64,000 nucleotides of DNA from an uncultured cyanobacterium (GCA_903871775.1 CAIQIA010000026.1:186001-250000); one strand, 5' to 3'; shown: positions 30,393 to 40,340, counted from the stretch's first letter. Numbers and translations are program-made. Notes: generated from the letters alone by a model not told the origin.

Positions 30393-31304
30393 TCACCCTA
30401 GGCCCAGCACCAGCCGCTGCAGCCGGAATCGCCCGGCCGGGTCGCTCAGGCGTGCCGCCAGCTGCTGCCAGCGCTGCCAGTGGCGGCGCCGGTTGTCCTC
30501 CAGCAGGGCGGCCAGGGCGGGCATCCGCGTCCAGCGCAGGCGGACCGGGGGCCGGCCGAGGGTGCGATGGAGCACCGCCAGATCCTGCAGGGCCCCGAGG
30601 TGATCCTGGGCCTGGCGCAGCTCCTGTACCCAGTCCTGCAGGGGCGGCGGTGACCAGGCCTCGAGATGTTCCAGGCCGTAGCGCACACCCTTGAGGCGCT
30701 TGCGCAGGTCATGGAGCCGCGGTGACGCCGGGTCGTCGGCCCACCATCCCGGCAGCAGGAAGAGATCGGCCACCAGCGCCAGGCGCCAGTCCCCGAGCCA
30801 GGGCTCGAGGGGCTGCTCCCCCAGCGGCGTGAACGAAGGCTGCTCAAGCCAGCGCCCAAGCTGCTGCCGCTGCCGACCGAAGGCGGGCCGCTCCAGGGCG
30901 CGGCACAGATCGGCGAAGGCGCGACGCCTGGCCCGGCCGATGGGCTCCAGGGCCCCCTGCAGGCGCTGGCGTTCGTCCTCCGGCAGCAGCGGCAACAGGT
31001 CGTCGCGCAGCCGGGCCTGCAGCACGTCGAGGTCGCGGGTGCGGCCGGTGCGACGGGCCACGGCGGCGATGGGGCGGGGACCGAGGCCGGCGGGCAGCAC
31101 CAGGGCCGGTGCGAACTGGTCCAGGGCCGTGCGCAGGCGTCGCAGGCAGACCCGCAGCTGATGCAGGTCTTCTGAATCACGGTCGTGGAGCACCCGCGGG
31201 GTCAGGTGCTCCAGACGGCGGGCGTGCCGCTCGATGAGAGACCGGGCATGGGGGCCGCATCCGCTGGGTAGCCCGGGCGCCTCCTCCTCGGTCAGGGGCT
31301 CCAT
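30393..31304 (-). CDS. CHAD domain protein
   Basis: DLHQLRVCLRRLRTALDQFAPAL...RRTGRTRDLDVLQARLRDDLLPLL...RLHDLRKRLKGVRYGLEHLEAW...LRQAQDHLGALQDLAVLH; HxLRxxxRRxR pattern. Confidence 0.85.
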   Translation of the reverse strand: MEPLTEEEAPGLPSGCGPHARSLIERHARRLEHLTPRVLHDRDSEDLHQLRVCLRRLRTALDQFAPALVLPAGLGPRPIAAVARRTGRTRDLDVLQARLRDDLLPLLPEDERQRLQGALEPIGRARRRAFADLCRALERPAFGRQRQQLGRWLEQPSFTPLGEQPLEPWLGDWRLALVADLFLLPGWWADDPASPRLHDLRKRLKGVRYGLEHLEAWSPPPLQDWVQELRQAQDHLGALQDLAVLHRTLGRPPVRLRWTRMPALAALLEDNRRRHWQRWQQLAARLSDPAGRFRLQRLVLGLG

Positions 31305-31415
31305 GGCACCTCAGCGGCTGCTTCCACTCTGGTGGCCCGGGCCATGGATCGCCACGGTGGCGGCGGGGGTGCCATCCTGTGGTGCTGCTGTCGGGCACCG
31401 GTGACCAGGGCGTCA

Positions 31416-32483
31416 ATGGGTCGGCGGCGGCCCCTGATCGTGGGGTACTACGGCGAGCACAACCTGGGCGATGACGCCCTGCTGACGGCCCTGCTCGCGC
31501 AGCTCCCCGAGCCCGCCCGGGCGGGGGCGGTCGTCACCGCCGCCGATGCAGCCGCCGTCGCGGCCATGGCCCCGGTGGCCACGGTGCCTCGGCGCTCCCT
31601 GGGCGAGGTGCGCCGGGCCCTGTCAGCCGCCGATGTCCTGGTGTTCGGCGGTGGCAGCCTGCTGCAGGACAGCACCAGCCTGCGAAGCCTGGTGTACTAC
31701 GCGGTGCTGATCGTGCAGGCGCGGCTGCAGGGCACCCCGGTGCTGTTCTGGGGCCAGGGGCTCGGCCCCCTGCACCATCGCCGCAGCCGCTGGCTGGTGG
31801 CCCGCCTCCTGCCCCTGGTGAGCGCCGCCGCCTGGCGCGATCAGCCGTCGGCGACCCTGGCCCGTCGACTGGGTCGTCCGGCGGGCGATCCTGTGGGAGC
31901 CGACCCGGTCTGGACCGCGCCGGCGCCGGAATGGCGTGGCTCCGGCGGGCCGATCGTGCTGGCCTGGCGCCCCACGCCGCTGCTCGATGCCCGCGGCTGG
32001 CAGACGCTGCTCGACGCGGTGGAGACCCTGGCCGTCGAGGCCGGTCGGGAGGTGCTGTGGCTGCCGTTCCACGGTGACCAGGACCGGGAGCTGCCAGCAC
32101 AGCTGGGCAGCCGCTGGCGGCAGGTGCCCTGCCCCACCGTGGAGGCGGCCCTGACCCAGTTGGCCGGCGCCGGCCTCGTGCTGGCCATGCGCCTGCATGC
32201 CCTGATCCTGGCGATCCGCTGCGGCGCCCCGTCAGCAGCCCTGGCCTATGACCCCAAGGTGAGCGCCGCCGCCGATGCCGCCGGCTGCCCCTGCACCGAT
32301 CTGCAGCAGACCCCGACCATGGAGTGCTTGCTGCAGAGCTGGCGCCCCCTGCTGGACCGGCCGGGGCCAGCGGAGCGGATCGCCACCCTGCAGGGGCGGG
32401 CCGCGGTGCATCGCGACCTGCTGCTGGCGTGGTTCAGCCCACCGACGGCCGGGGCCAGGGTTGACCCTGCTGCAGGGCCGTGA
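31416..32483 (+). CDS. csaB: Polysaccharide pyruvyl transferase CsaB
   Basis: MGRRRPLIVGYYGEHNLGDDALLTALLAQLPE...DVLVFGGGSLLQDSTSLRSLVYYAVLIVQARLQGTPVLFWGQGLGPL. Confidence 0.9.
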   Translation: MGRRRPLIVGYYGEHNLGDDALLTALLAQLPEPARAGAVVTAADAAAVAAMAPVATVPRRSLGEVRRALSAADVLVFGGGSLLQDSTSLRSLVYYAVLIVQARLQGTPVLFWGQGLGPLHHRRSRWLVARLLPLVSAAAWRDQPSATLARRLGRPAGDPVGADPVWTAPAPEWRGSGGPIVLAWRPTPLLDARGWQTLLDAVETLAVEAGREVLWLPFHGDQDRELPAQLGSRWRQVPCPTVEAALTQLAGAGLVLAMRLHALILAIRCGAPSAALAYDPKVSAAADAAGCPCTDLQQTPTMECLLQSWRPLLDRPGPAERIATLQGRAAVHRDLLLAWFSPPTAGARVDPAAGP

Positions 32484-33045
32484 GGGCGGCAAGCACCTCG
32501 CGGCTGTGGCCGGCGGGGCGCACGGCGACCCAGCGGGCGCGCAGCACCCCCTGGGGATCAATCAGAAACGTGTGGCGCTGGCTGAAGGGGGGAATCCAGG
32601 AGCCGTAGCTGCGGCTCACCGCCCCACCGGGATCCGACAGCAGGGGGTAGGCCAGGCCCTCGCTGCTGCAGAAGGAGGCATGCTCCTCGAGGCCATCGGC
32701 ACTGACGCCGACCACGGCGGCATCCAGGCTGGCGAAGCTGGCCAGATCACACTGAAAGCCCCGGGCCTCCAGGGTGCAGCCGCTGGTGAAATCGCGGGGA
32801 TAGAAATACAGCACCAGCCAGTGGCCGGCGAAGCTCTGCAGATCCAGGGGGGCCCCGGCAGGGCCGTCGGCCCCGGCCGCCTGCAGGCTGAAGGGGGGGG
32901 CCGGGCGATCCAGCTCCGGCAGCTGACCCCCCAGGGCCTCGGCCCGCCGGGGCAGACCTAAGGGCACCGCGAGGAGGGGAACAGCCAGGAGGGGCACGGC
33001 CCGCAACCCCCGGCCCAGCAAGCCCAGAACCTCAGCCCGACGCAT
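32434..33045 (-). CDS. Peroxiredoxin (PrxQ/BCP type), exported
   Basis: LVLYFYPRDFTSGCTLEARGFQCDLASFASLDAAVVGVSADGLEEHASFCSSEGLAYPLLSDPGGAVSRSYGSW; N-terminal hydrophobic signal. Confidence 0.9.
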   Translation of the reverse strand: MRRAEVLGLLGRGLRAVPLLAVPLLAVPLGLPRRAEALGGQLPELDRPAPPFSLQAAGADGPAGAPLDLQSFAGHWLVLYFYPRDFTSGCTLEARGFQCDLASFASLDAAVVGVSADGLEEHASFCSSEGLAYPLLSDPGGAVSRSYGSWIPPFSQRHTFLIDPQGVLRARWVAVRPAGHSREVLAALTALQQGQPWPRPSVG

Positions 33046-33047
33046 GG

Positions 33048-33284
33048 TCAGCGGCGGGACAGGTCGATGCCCTGCTCACGGGCGAAGGCGCCGAGGCCCT
33101 TCTTCTGAACGGTGCGCAGGGCGCGGGTCGACAGGCGCAGCCTCACCCAGCGGTTGCCCTCGGCCCACCAGAGGCGGCGGTCCTGCAGGTTCACCTGCTG
33201 CAGCTTGTGGGTGCGCACGTGGGAATGGCTGACCGCCATGCCGTTGTTGGCGCGCTGGCCGGTGAGTTCACAGACGCGGGACAT
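33048..33284 (-). CDS. rpmB: 50S ribosomal protein L28
   Basis: [64 protein letters not shown]. Confidence 0.96.
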   Translation of the reverse strand: MSRVCELTGQRANNGMAVSHSHVRTHKLQQVNLQDRRLWWAEGNRWVRLRLSTRALRTVQKKGLGAFAREQGIDLSRR

Positions 33285-33338
33285 GACGGTCGCCCTGCTG
33301 GGCACAAACACTTGGGTTGACCAGGTTAGCAAAGGGGT

Positions 33339-35237
33339 TCAGAGTCCCCGCTCCATCAACCGCCCCATCAGGTTGCAGCTGCGCTGCTGGAAACCCGCCA
33401 GCTGGTCGGCGGCCAGCCCTCCCACCGCCAGCCGGGCGGTGTCGTAAAGGTGACGACCGAGGTCTTCGGCCAGCTCCTGGCTCGGGGACTGGCCGGTGCC
33501 GGTGATGACGGCCCCCGCCTGGAGCCGGAGCAGGCCCTCCACCAACGGATGGCGACGGTTCACCAGCAAGACGTGATGGTCGGGCAGGCCCGGCAACCGC
33601 TGGTCCATCAGGGCCCCCATGTCATTGAGGCGGCGCATCTGCTCGGGCAGCAGGATCAGCGCCGCTGGGGCCTCGTCGCCCTTGAGGGCCTGAACCTGCA
33701 CGGTGACGCGCTCATCGCCGAGGGCCGTGCGGAACAGATCCCGCAGCTTCTCGGAGGCGTCCTTGCCGTCGGCATCACTGAGGCTGCCCTCACTCTCCTG
33801 GAGGGAGCTGTCGAGTTCACTGTCCACCCGCTGGAAACGCAGGTCCTGGTGGCGGGCCTCAAGCCAGGGGATGAACTGGGTGTCGATGAGGCTGTCGGCC
33901 AGCAGCACCTCGGCGCCCTGGCCGCGCCAGAGGGCCAGGGCGCCCGCCTGCCCCGCTTCATCGGTGCAGTACAGAACACGCTTGTCGTGGTCGGCCGGCA
34001 GGCGCGAGCGGTAGCCGGCCAGGGTGGTGAAGCGCCGCTCACCGCTCGCAATCGGATCGGGCTGGTCGCCCTCACCGGCGGCCGCCGTGGTGCCGAACAA
34101 CACCAGCTCGGCCACCTGATCGGCGAATTTGTCGTCCTCCAGGGCGCCGATCTTGATGAACGGTGCCAGGGACTCCCAGATCTCGGCATAGCGAGCCGGT
34201 TCCTCCCGCTGCAGCTCGCGCAGGCGGTCGGCCACTTTCTTGGCGACGAACCCGCCGATCGAGCGCACCCGCCGGTCGGTCTGCAGGGCCGAACGGCTCA
34301 CATTGAGGGGGATATCGGGGGAATCGAGCACCCCTCGCAGGGGCAGGAGGTAGCGGGGAACGACCTCCTTGATCGAGTCACTGACAAACACCTGATTGCA
34401 GTACAACCGGATCTCGCCCTTCTCCCAGTCCCCCCGTCCCGAGAGCTTCGGGAAGTACAGAATGCCCTGGAGGGTGTAGGGGTAATCGGTGTTCAGATGG
34501 ACCCACAGCAGCGGATCACCCTGGAACGGATAGAGATAGCGGTAGAGCTCGATGTAGTCATCATTGCTGAGCTCCCGCGGACTGCGGCGCCAGGGGGCCT
34601 GCCGGCGGTTGACCGTTTCGCCTTCAAGCTGAACCTCAACCGGCAGAAAATCGCAATAGGTGGTGATCAGGGTGCGGATTCTGGAGGGCTCGATGTATTC
34701 CTTTTCGTCGTCGAGCAGATGCAGAATCACATCGGTGCCCGGCTCCTGCCGCTCGGCCGCCTCCAGGGTGAAGCGGGGCGAGCCATCGCAGGTCCAGCGC
34801 ACGGCTTCGGCACCCTCGCGGGCACTGCGGGTCAGCAGTTCGACCTGACGGGCGACCATGAAACTGGAGTAGAAGCCGAGGCCGAAGTGGCCGATGATGG
34901 CATCGTCTTCGCTCTTGTATTTCTCGAGAAACTCTTCGGCGCTGGAGAAGGCCACCTGATTGATGTAGCGCTTCACCTCATCGGCGGTCATGCCGATGCC
35001 GTTGTCGCTGATGGTGAGGGTGCCGGCCTCGCGGTCGATGCGGATGCTGATCTGACCTTCGGGGCCCTCGCTGCAGTCCCCGGCCATGGCCGCCATCCGC
35101 CGTTTGCTGATGGCATCGACACCGTTGCTGACCAGCTCCCGCAGAAAGACCTCGTGACCGCTGTAAACGGCCTTCTTGATGATCGGGAAGATGTTCTCGG
35201 TATGAATCTGGATCTGGCCTTCGTCCAGCACCGGCAT
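33339..35237 (-). CDS. htpG: Molecular chaperone HtpG (Hsp90)
   Basis: EGQIQIHTENIFPIIKKAVYSGHEVFLRELVSNGVDAISKRRM...LTISDNGIGMTADEVKRYINQVAFSSAEEFLEKY. Confidence 0.97.
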   Translation of the reverse strand: MPVLDEGQIQIHTENIFPIIKKAVYSGHEVFLRELVSNGVDAISKRRMAAMAGDCSEGPEGQISIRIDREAGTLTISDNGIGMTADEVKRYINQVAFSSAEEFLEKYKSEDDAIIGHFGLGFYSSFMVARQVELLTRSAREGAEAVRWTCDGSPRFTLEAAERQEPGTDVILHLLDDEKEYIEPSRIRTLITTYCDFLPVEVQLEGETVNRRQAPWRRSPRELSNDDYIELYRYLYPFQGDPLLWVHLNTDYPYTLQGILYFPKLSGRGDWEKGEIRLYCNQVFVSDSIKEVVPRYLLPLRGVLDSPDIPLNVSRSALQTDRRVRSIGGFVAKKVADRLRELQREEPARYAEIWESLAPFIKIGALEDDKFADQVAELVLFGTTAAAGEGDQPDPIASGERRFTTLAGYRSRLPADHDKRVLYCTDEAGQAGALALWRGQGAEVLLADSLIDTQFIPWLEARHQDLRFQRVDSELDSSLQESEGSLSDADGKDASEKLRDLFRTALGDERVTVQVQALKGDEAPAALILLPEQMRRLNDMGALMDQRLPGLPDHHVLLVNRRHPLVEGLLRLQAGAVITGTGQSPSQELAEDLGRHLYDTARLAVGGLAADQLAGFQQRSCNLMGRLMERGL

Positions 35238-35329
35238 GGGTCAGGGGGAAACTCTCCGGACCCTAGGCAGATCCCGAGGCAATCCTCAAGCGCCGGTCGG
35301 GGGCGATGACCGAACAAGCCCCCGGCCCA

Positions 35330-35554
35330 TCAGGAGCGGCGCTGCAGCTCGGCGCGTTCCTCGGGCACGATCGCCCCTTCCACGGGGCAGACCTGCAGGC
35401 AGATGCCGCAGTCGATGCAGGTGTCGAAATCAATCCAGAAGAAGCCCGTGCCCTTGCTGTTGGCCCCCCGGCCTGGGTGGATGCAGGCCACGGGACAGGC
35501 ATCGACACAGTCGGCAATGCCCTCGCACACATTGGTGACGATGGTGTGGGCCAT
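35330..35554 (-). CDS. 2[4Fe-4S]/7Fe-type ferredoxin
   Basis: MAHTIVTNVCEGIADCVDACPVACIHPGRGANSKGTGFFWIDFDTCIDCGICLQVCPVEGAIVPEERAELQRRS; cysteine clusters CxxxCPVxC and CIDCGICxxVCP. Confidence 0.9.
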   Translation of the reverse strand: MAHTIVTNVCEGIADCVDACPVACIHPGRGANSKGTGFFWIDFDTCIDCGICLQVCPVEGAIVPEERAELQRRS

Positions 35555-35579
35555 GGCTTCGGACAGCAGAACCGGGATC

Positions 35580-36785
35580 CTAGGCAGGGCCCCCCATGAC
35601 CGGCCCCAGCCATTCGCAGCGGTCGAGCCCCCGCTCCCGGGCGATGGCGCCGGCGGCCTCGGCATCGGGGCAGGGGGTCGGCCAGAGTTCGGCCCGCACG
35701 CCCTGCCGGTGCAGCTGCTGCAGACGATCCAGAGCCGCCTCCAGGGTCCCCGGCCGACCGAAGGCCACCAGAGAGGCGGCCGCAGGCTGGTCGCCATCGC
35801 CCGGCCAGCCGCCGGCCTCGCTCAGCAGCTGCCGCACCTCCTCGATCGCGAAACAGAAGCCCACCCCCGTGGCTCCGGCCTCCCCAGGGGAGAAGCGGCG
35901 CACAAGGCCGTCGTAGCGGCCACCCGAGGCGATCACCACCGGGGCATGCAGCCCGCGGCAGGCCAGCTCCAGCACCAGGCCGTCGTAGAGAGCGAAGGGC
36001 GGCTGGAAGGTGGGGTCGAGCTGCAGACGGATCTCCAGGGCTGCGGCCTGGCCCTGCACCGAGGTGACGAGGCGCCGGAGATCGGCGGTCACGGGACTGT
36101 CCAGGTCACGGCTCAGATGGTCGAGCACCGCCAGGGGTTCCCCCCGCAGCTGCAGCAGATCGTCAAGCCGGCGAAGCAAAGACCCGTCGAGCCCGAGCAA
36201 AGCCAGACCCAGCCGATCGAAGCGGGCGAGGGCCTCGCGCACCGACCGCTGCAGGGGGGCCGCCAGGGGAGCCAGCAGGGGCTGCAGCAGTCCCTGGTGA
36301 CCGATCAGCAGAGTGGGGGCCTGGGCGGCCCCCAGCGGCAGGTGACCGGCGGCATCGAGCAGCAGGCGCAGAAGTTCGGCGTCGCCGGCCAGGGACGGAG
36401 CCCCCATCAGCTCCACGCCACTCTGGAGGTCCTCGCGGATGCGCGGCGGTTCGCCCTCCCGGCGTTCGGCCAGAAACCGTGATCCCCGGTAGTGCAGCCG
36501 CAGGGGTCGGGGCTGGGCGGCCAGGCGGCTGCCGGCGGCCCTGGCGATCGAGGCCGTCAGTTCAGGACGCAGGCCCAGGGGCTCGTCGGCCACCACCCGC
36601 AGCACCTCGCCACCGTCAATCGCACCGCCGGCCTCAAGGGTGTCCAGCCGCTCGATGCTCGGGGGCATCACTTCGGCGTAGCCCCAGCGCTGATAGACCT
36701 CGGCGAGCCTGTCGGCGATCCAGCGGTTCGCTTCGACATCCCGTGGCAGCAGATCGCGGGCACCGGCAGCAGGTTGCAGAGCCAT
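35580..36785 (-). CDS. hisZ: ATP phosphoribosyltransferase regulatory subunit
   Basis: MALQPAAGARDLLPRDVEANRWIADRLAEVYQRWGYAEVMPPSIERLDTLEAGG...LGLRPELTASIARAAGSRL...GGRYDGLVRRFS; HisRS-like. Confidence 0.88.
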   Translation of the reverse strand: MALQPAAGARDLLPRDVEANRWIADRLAEVYQRWGYAEVMPPSIERLDTLEAGGAIDGGEVLRVVADEPLGLRPELTASIARAAGSRLAAQPRPLRLHYRGSRFLAERREGEPPRIREDLQSGVELMGAPSLAGDAELLRLLLDAAGHLPLGAAQAPTLLIGHQGLLQPLLAPLAAPLQRSVREALARFDRLGLALLGLDGSLLRRLDDLLQLRGEPLAVLDHLSRDLDSPVTADLRRLVTSVQGQAAALEIRLQLDPTFQPPFALYDGLVLELACRGLHAPVVIASGGRYDGLVRRFSPGEAGATGVGFCFAIEEVRQLLSEAGGWPGDGDQPAAASLVAFGRPGTLEAALDRLQQLHRQGVRAELWPTPCPDAEAAGAIARERGLDRCEWLGPVMGGPA

Positions 36786-36816
36786 GGACCGGCGCGGACA
36801 GCAAGCAGGCGGAATC

Positions 36817-37662
36817 CTATGGAGCGACGGGGAGATAGGTGGCCGGTGGCAGCGGGCGGCACTGGGCCAGGCCGTCCAGCAGTGGCTGCCGCAGGGCCGG
36901 GGTGACGGCCACGATGCGGCCATCCGTCAGGTCGAGGGGCCCACCGTCGTAGGCGCAGACCTCACCACCGGCCGCCAGCACCAGCGCCACACCGGCCGCC
37001 AGGTCCCAGGGCTGCAACCCCCGTTCCCAGTAGCCATCCAGGCGACCGGCCGCCACGAAGGCCAGGTCGAGGGCCGCCGACCCACCACGACGGACGCCTC
37101 GGGTGCGATGGGTGAAATGACAGAACTCGGCGTAATTGTTGTCGTCACGCTCGCAGCGGTCGTAGGCGAACCCGGTGACCAGCAGAGCATCCGCGAGGCT
37201 GCGGCAGTCGGAGACCTGCAGGTCGTCGTCGTTGCAGCGGACTCCGAGACCGGGGCCGCCGAGGTAGTGATCGTTCAGGGCCGGGGCGTCAATGGCCCCC
37301 AGCACCGGCAGGCCATCCCGCAGCAGGCCGACCGAGCAGGAGAACAGGGGATAGCCATGGGCGTAGTTGGTGGTGCCGTCGAGGGGATCAACGCACCACT
37401 GCAGGGAGCCGTCCGCAGGGCCGATGCGGCCTCCCTCCTCGGCCAGCACGCCGATCTCGGGGGTCGAGGCCCGCAACACGGCCAGCACAGCGGCCTCAGC
37501 CGCCAGGTCAGCCTCGGTGACCAGATCCCCCGGCCGTCCCTTGGAGCGGATGTCCCGCAGGCGTCCCCAGTGCTGGCGCAGCACATCACCGCCGGCCCGG
37601 GCGGCCCGGGAGGCCACGGCGAGCAGGAACGCATCGTCGTGCGAGGGAAGCGTGGTCGCCAT
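36817..37662 (-). CDS. Inositol monophosphatase family protein
   Basis: KGRPGDLVTEADLAAEAAVLAVL...GVLAEEGG...WCVDPLDGTTNYAHGYPLFSCSVGLL. Confidence 0.92.
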   Translation of the reverse strand: MATTLPSHDDAFLLAVASRAARAGGDVLRQHWGRLRDIRSKGRPGDLVTEADLAAEAAVLAVLRASTPEIGVLAEEGGRIGPADGSLQWCVDPLDGTTNYAHGYPLFSCSVGLLRDGLPVLGAIDAPALNDHYLGGPGLGVRCNDDDLQVSDCRSLADALLVTGFAYDRCERDDNNYAEFCHFTHRTRGVRRGGSAALDLAFVAAGRLDGYWERGLQPWDLAAGVALVLAAGGEVCAYDGGPLDLTDGRIVAVTPALRQPLLDGLAQCRPLPPATYLPVAP

Positions 37663-37717
37663 GGATGGTCACTCAGAGAACAGGAGCAGACAGGGAAACG
37701 GACGGAGCGGGAACGGG

Positions 37718-38086
37718 TCAGTCGTCGTCCAGCGGCAGCCCCGGGCGCAGACGCCCCCGGGCGAAGGCATGGCCGAACTGGAGCATGTAGACCTCATCTT
37801 CGTCCTGGGTCTCGGCCTCGAGCGGCCCCTCGACCCGGGCGACACAGAGCAGGGCATACCCCTGCTGGCGCAGGGCCGGCGACAAACCGAGGGCCTCGCG
37901 CTGGTCCACCGTGCCGTGGAGCAGCCGCACCGCACAGGCTGTGCAGCAGCCGTTGCGACAGCTGAAGGGGAGGTTGAACCCCACGGCCTCGAGACCCTGC
38001 AGAACCAATTCCCCCTCCCGCAGGTCGGCACTGTGACTCACCCCCTGCTGGCGGTCATGGATGGTGACGCGATGGAACGGGGCCAC
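37718..38086 (-). CDS. 2Fe-2S plant-type ferredoxin
   Basis: VGFNLPFSCRNGCCTACAVRLLHGTVDQREALGLSPALRQQGYALLCVARVEGPLEAE (CxxxxCCxxC...C pattern). Confidence 0.88.
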   Translation of the reverse strand: MAPFHRVTIHDRQQGVSHSADLREGELVLQGLEAVGFNLPFSCRNGCCTACAVRLLHGTVDQREALGLSPALRQQGYALLCVARVEGPLEAETQDEDEVYMLQFGHAFARGRLRPGLPLDDD

Positions 38087-38142
38087 GGCAAGGCAGGCGG
38101 GCTGTGCTGCTAGGTTGCCATCTGCACGGTTGGTCCGTGCCT

Positions 38143-38229
38143 GGAGAGGTGGCCGAGTGGTCGAAGGCGCAGCACTGGAAATGCTGTATAGGGGTGACTC
38201 TATCGAGGGTTCGAATCCCTCCCTCTCCG
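38143..38229 (+). tRNA. tRNA-Ser (anticodon GGA)
   Basis: ggagagg...cactggaaatgctg...long variable arm...ggttcgaatccctccctctccg; GGAGAGG/CCTCTCC acceptor pairing, 87 nt, CCA not encoded. Confidence 0.95.
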
Positions 38230-38317
38230 TTTCCCCTCTCAGGGTCCCCCCATCGTGTCTCGTGCTTCACGGTTCCACTTGAGGGCGGCCGGGTGGGCGT
38301 TCTTAAAGCAGCCAAAA

Positions 38318-38337
38318 TGTATGGAAGTGAACATACA
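38318..38337. promoter_or_regulatory. Inverted repeat TGTATG-N8-CATACA upstream of pstS/sphX-like gene
   Basis: tgtatggaagtgaacataca; perfect 6-bp arms, ending 20 bp before the ATG. Confidence 0.4.
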
Positions 38338-38357
38338 GAGATCTGCTGATCCGTCCC

Positions 38358-39404
38358 ATGCCGACAAAGCTGCTGTTCAAGACGGTGCTGGTGCTGGGCA
38401 CCGCCGTCGGAGTGTCTCTGCTGGCCGAGGGGCTGAGGGCCCAGACGGGGGCACCGGCCATTGCCATCAGCGGCTCCAGCACCGTGTCGCCGATCACCGA
38501 ACTGGCGGTGAAGGGATTCCAGGCCACCGCTGCCGGCCGGGGCGCGAGCATCGGGCCGGTCGTTGAAAACGGCACCAGCGCCGGCTTCCGGGACTTCTGC
38601 GCAGGGCGCACCAGCATCAGCAACGCCTCGAGGCCGATCAGCACCAAGGAGCTGAAGGCCTGCGACACCGCCGGCGTCCGCTTCTACGAATTGCCGGTCG
38701 CCTTCGATGCGATCACGGTGGTGGTGAACCCGGCCAACACCTGGGCGCGGTCGATGTCGATCGCCGATCTCAAGCGCCTCTGGAGCCCAGCCGCCCAGGG
38801 CAAGGTGACCCGCTGGAATCAGGTGCGCAGCGACTGGCCCGACAAGCCGATCCGCCTCTTCGGTCCTGGCAAGGACTCGGGAACTTTTGACTACTTCAAC
38901 AAGGCGGTGAACGGCGACGCGGACGAGTCTCGGAGTGACTATGTCGCCAGCGAGGATGACAACGTGCTCGTCAAGGGTGTCGCCGGCGACTACAACGCTC
39001 TTGGCTACTTTGGTTTTGCCTATTACAAGGCCAACCAGAACAAGCTGAAGCCCATCGCGATCGCTGGCCCCCGCGGAGCCATTCTTCCTTCGGTTCAGAC
39101 CGTTCAAGATGAGGTCTACCAGCCCCTGTCGCGTCCTGTGTTCATCTATGTGAACGAAAAAGCCTACGGCAGCAGCCCCGTGCTGAGGGCCTTTGTCAAT
39201 CACTACCTCAGCAACGCTGGTCAGATTGTGGCCCGTGAAGGCTCGGTCCCCCTCTCCAACCGACAGTACGAACTCGTCAAAACAAAACTGCTTCGCCAGA
39301 TCAGTGGATCTGCCTTCAGCGGAGATCTGCCGGTGGGCATGACGCTTGGTCAACTGCTGAACCGCAGCATCGATCAGATCAAACGGCCCGAGTTTCGCAG
39401 CTGA
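38358..39404 (+). CDS. Phosphate ABC transporter substrate-binding protein (SphX-like PstS)
   Basis: AIAISGSSTVSPITELAVKGFQATAAGRGASIGPVVENGTSAGFRDFCAGRTSISNASRPISTKELKAC...GKDSGTFDYFNKAVNG; signal peptide. Confidence 0.9.
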   Translation: MPTKLLFKTVLVLGTAVGVSLLAEGLRAQTGAPAIAISGSSTVSPITELAVKGFQATAAGRGASIGPVVENGTSAGFRDFCAGRTSISNASRPISTKELKACDTAGVRFYELPVAFDAITVVVNPANTWARSMSIADLKRLWSPAAQGKVTRWNQVRSDWPDKPIRLFGPGKDSGTFDYFNKAVNGDADESRSDYVASEDDNVLVKGVAGDYNALGYFGFAYYKANQNKLKPIAIAGPRGAILPSVQTVQDEVYQPLSRPVFIYVNEKAYGSSPVLRAFVNHYLSNAGQIVAREGSVPLSNRQYELVKTKLLRQISGSAFSGDLPVGMTLGQLLNRSIDQIKRPEFRS

Positions 39405-39441
39405 GGTCCACTGGCCTGCTATCCAGCAGACTTGCCCATGA

Positions 39442-39482
39442 AAAAGCGGCCACCGTTTGCAACAGTGGCCGCTTTTGTTTTT
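39442..39482. terminator. Bidirectional intrinsic terminator between sphX-like gene and pstB
   Basis: aaaagcggccac (39442-39453) / gtggccgctttt (39465-39476), perfect 12-bp stem, T-rich on the + side (tgttttt) and T-tract on the - strand. Confidence 0.88.
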
Positions 39483-39524
39483 GGTCAGCCTGAGCCGGAT
39501 TCCCAGCCGGCATCAGCGCACCCA

Positions 39525-40340
39525 TCAACCGAAACGACCGCTTACATATTCTTGGGTGGCCTGCTGACGGGGGTTATTGAAGATGTTGGCAGTTTCATCA
39601 AACTCAACCAGATAGCCAACCTTGCCCGTTCCACCTTCAACGGCGACAGCGTTGTAGAAAGCGGTCATGTCAGAGACCCGCACAGCCTGCTGCATGTTGT
39701 GGGTCACGATGACAATCGTGAAGTCTTTCTTGAGCTCATGCATGGTTTCTTCCACCTTCAGAGTGGAGATGGGATCGAGGGCCGAGCAGGGCTCGTCCAT
39801 CAGGATCACATCCGGCTGGGTGGCAATGGTGCGTGCAATGCAGAGGCGTTGCTGCTGCCCCCCAGAGAGGGAGTAGCCACTCTCCTGAAGCTTGTCTTTG
39901 CATTCGTCCCAGACGGCAGCCCTGCGCAGGGAGCGTTCGACCAGCTCATCCATATCGCCCGTGTAGCCATTGATCCGGGCACCAAAAGCAATGTTTTCGT
40001 AAATGCTCTTGGGGAAGGGGTTGGGACGCTGGAAGACCATCCCAATGCGACGGCGCACCTCAACAGGGTCAACAGCCTTGGCGTAGAGATCCTGACCTTC
40101 GTAAATGATCCGCCCCTTCAGACTGAAGCTGGGGATCAGGTCATTCATGCGATTGAAGCAGCGCAGCACCGTGCTCTTGCCGCAGCCGGAAGGGCCGATG
40201 AAAGCCGTGACCTTACCGCGAGGCACCTCAAGGAAGACACTCTTGACAGCCTCAAAGGCGCCGTAACTGATGGTGACGTCTTCGCAGGTGATAGCCACCT
40301 GCTCATCAGGAACATCGGTGATGTGGGTGGAGAAGGTCAT
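39525..40340 (-). CDS. pstB: Phosphate ABC transporter ATP-binding protein
   Basis: [43 protein letters not shown]...[41 protein letters not shown]. Confidence 0.97.
   Translation of the reverse strand: MTFSTHITDVPDEQVAITCEDVTISYGAFEAVKSVFLEVPRGKVTAFIGPSGCGKSTVLRCFNRMNDLIPSFSLKGRIIYEGQDLYAKAVDPVEVRRRIGMVFQRPNPFPKSIYENIAFGARINGYTGDMDELVERSLRRAAVWDECKDKLQESGYSLSGGQQQRLCIARTIATQPDVILMDEPCSALDPISTLKVEETMHELKKDFTIVIVTHNMQQAVRVSDMTAFYNAVAVEGGTGKVGYLVEFDETANIFNNPRQQATQEYVSGRFG

Noticed and set aside
33450-35309. 619-aa + strand ORF opposite htpG
   Set aside because: Low-complexity mirror ORF antisense to an unambiguous htpG; typical of high-GC coding DNA.
38281-38357. Pho box upstream of the SphX-like gene (ttcttaaagc)
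   Set aside because: Only one CTTAA-like half-site; the tandem repeats expected for a Pho box are not visible.
38143-38357. tRNA-Ser as a mobile-element attachment site
   Set aside because: No integrase and no downstream copy of the tRNA 3' end seen in the window.
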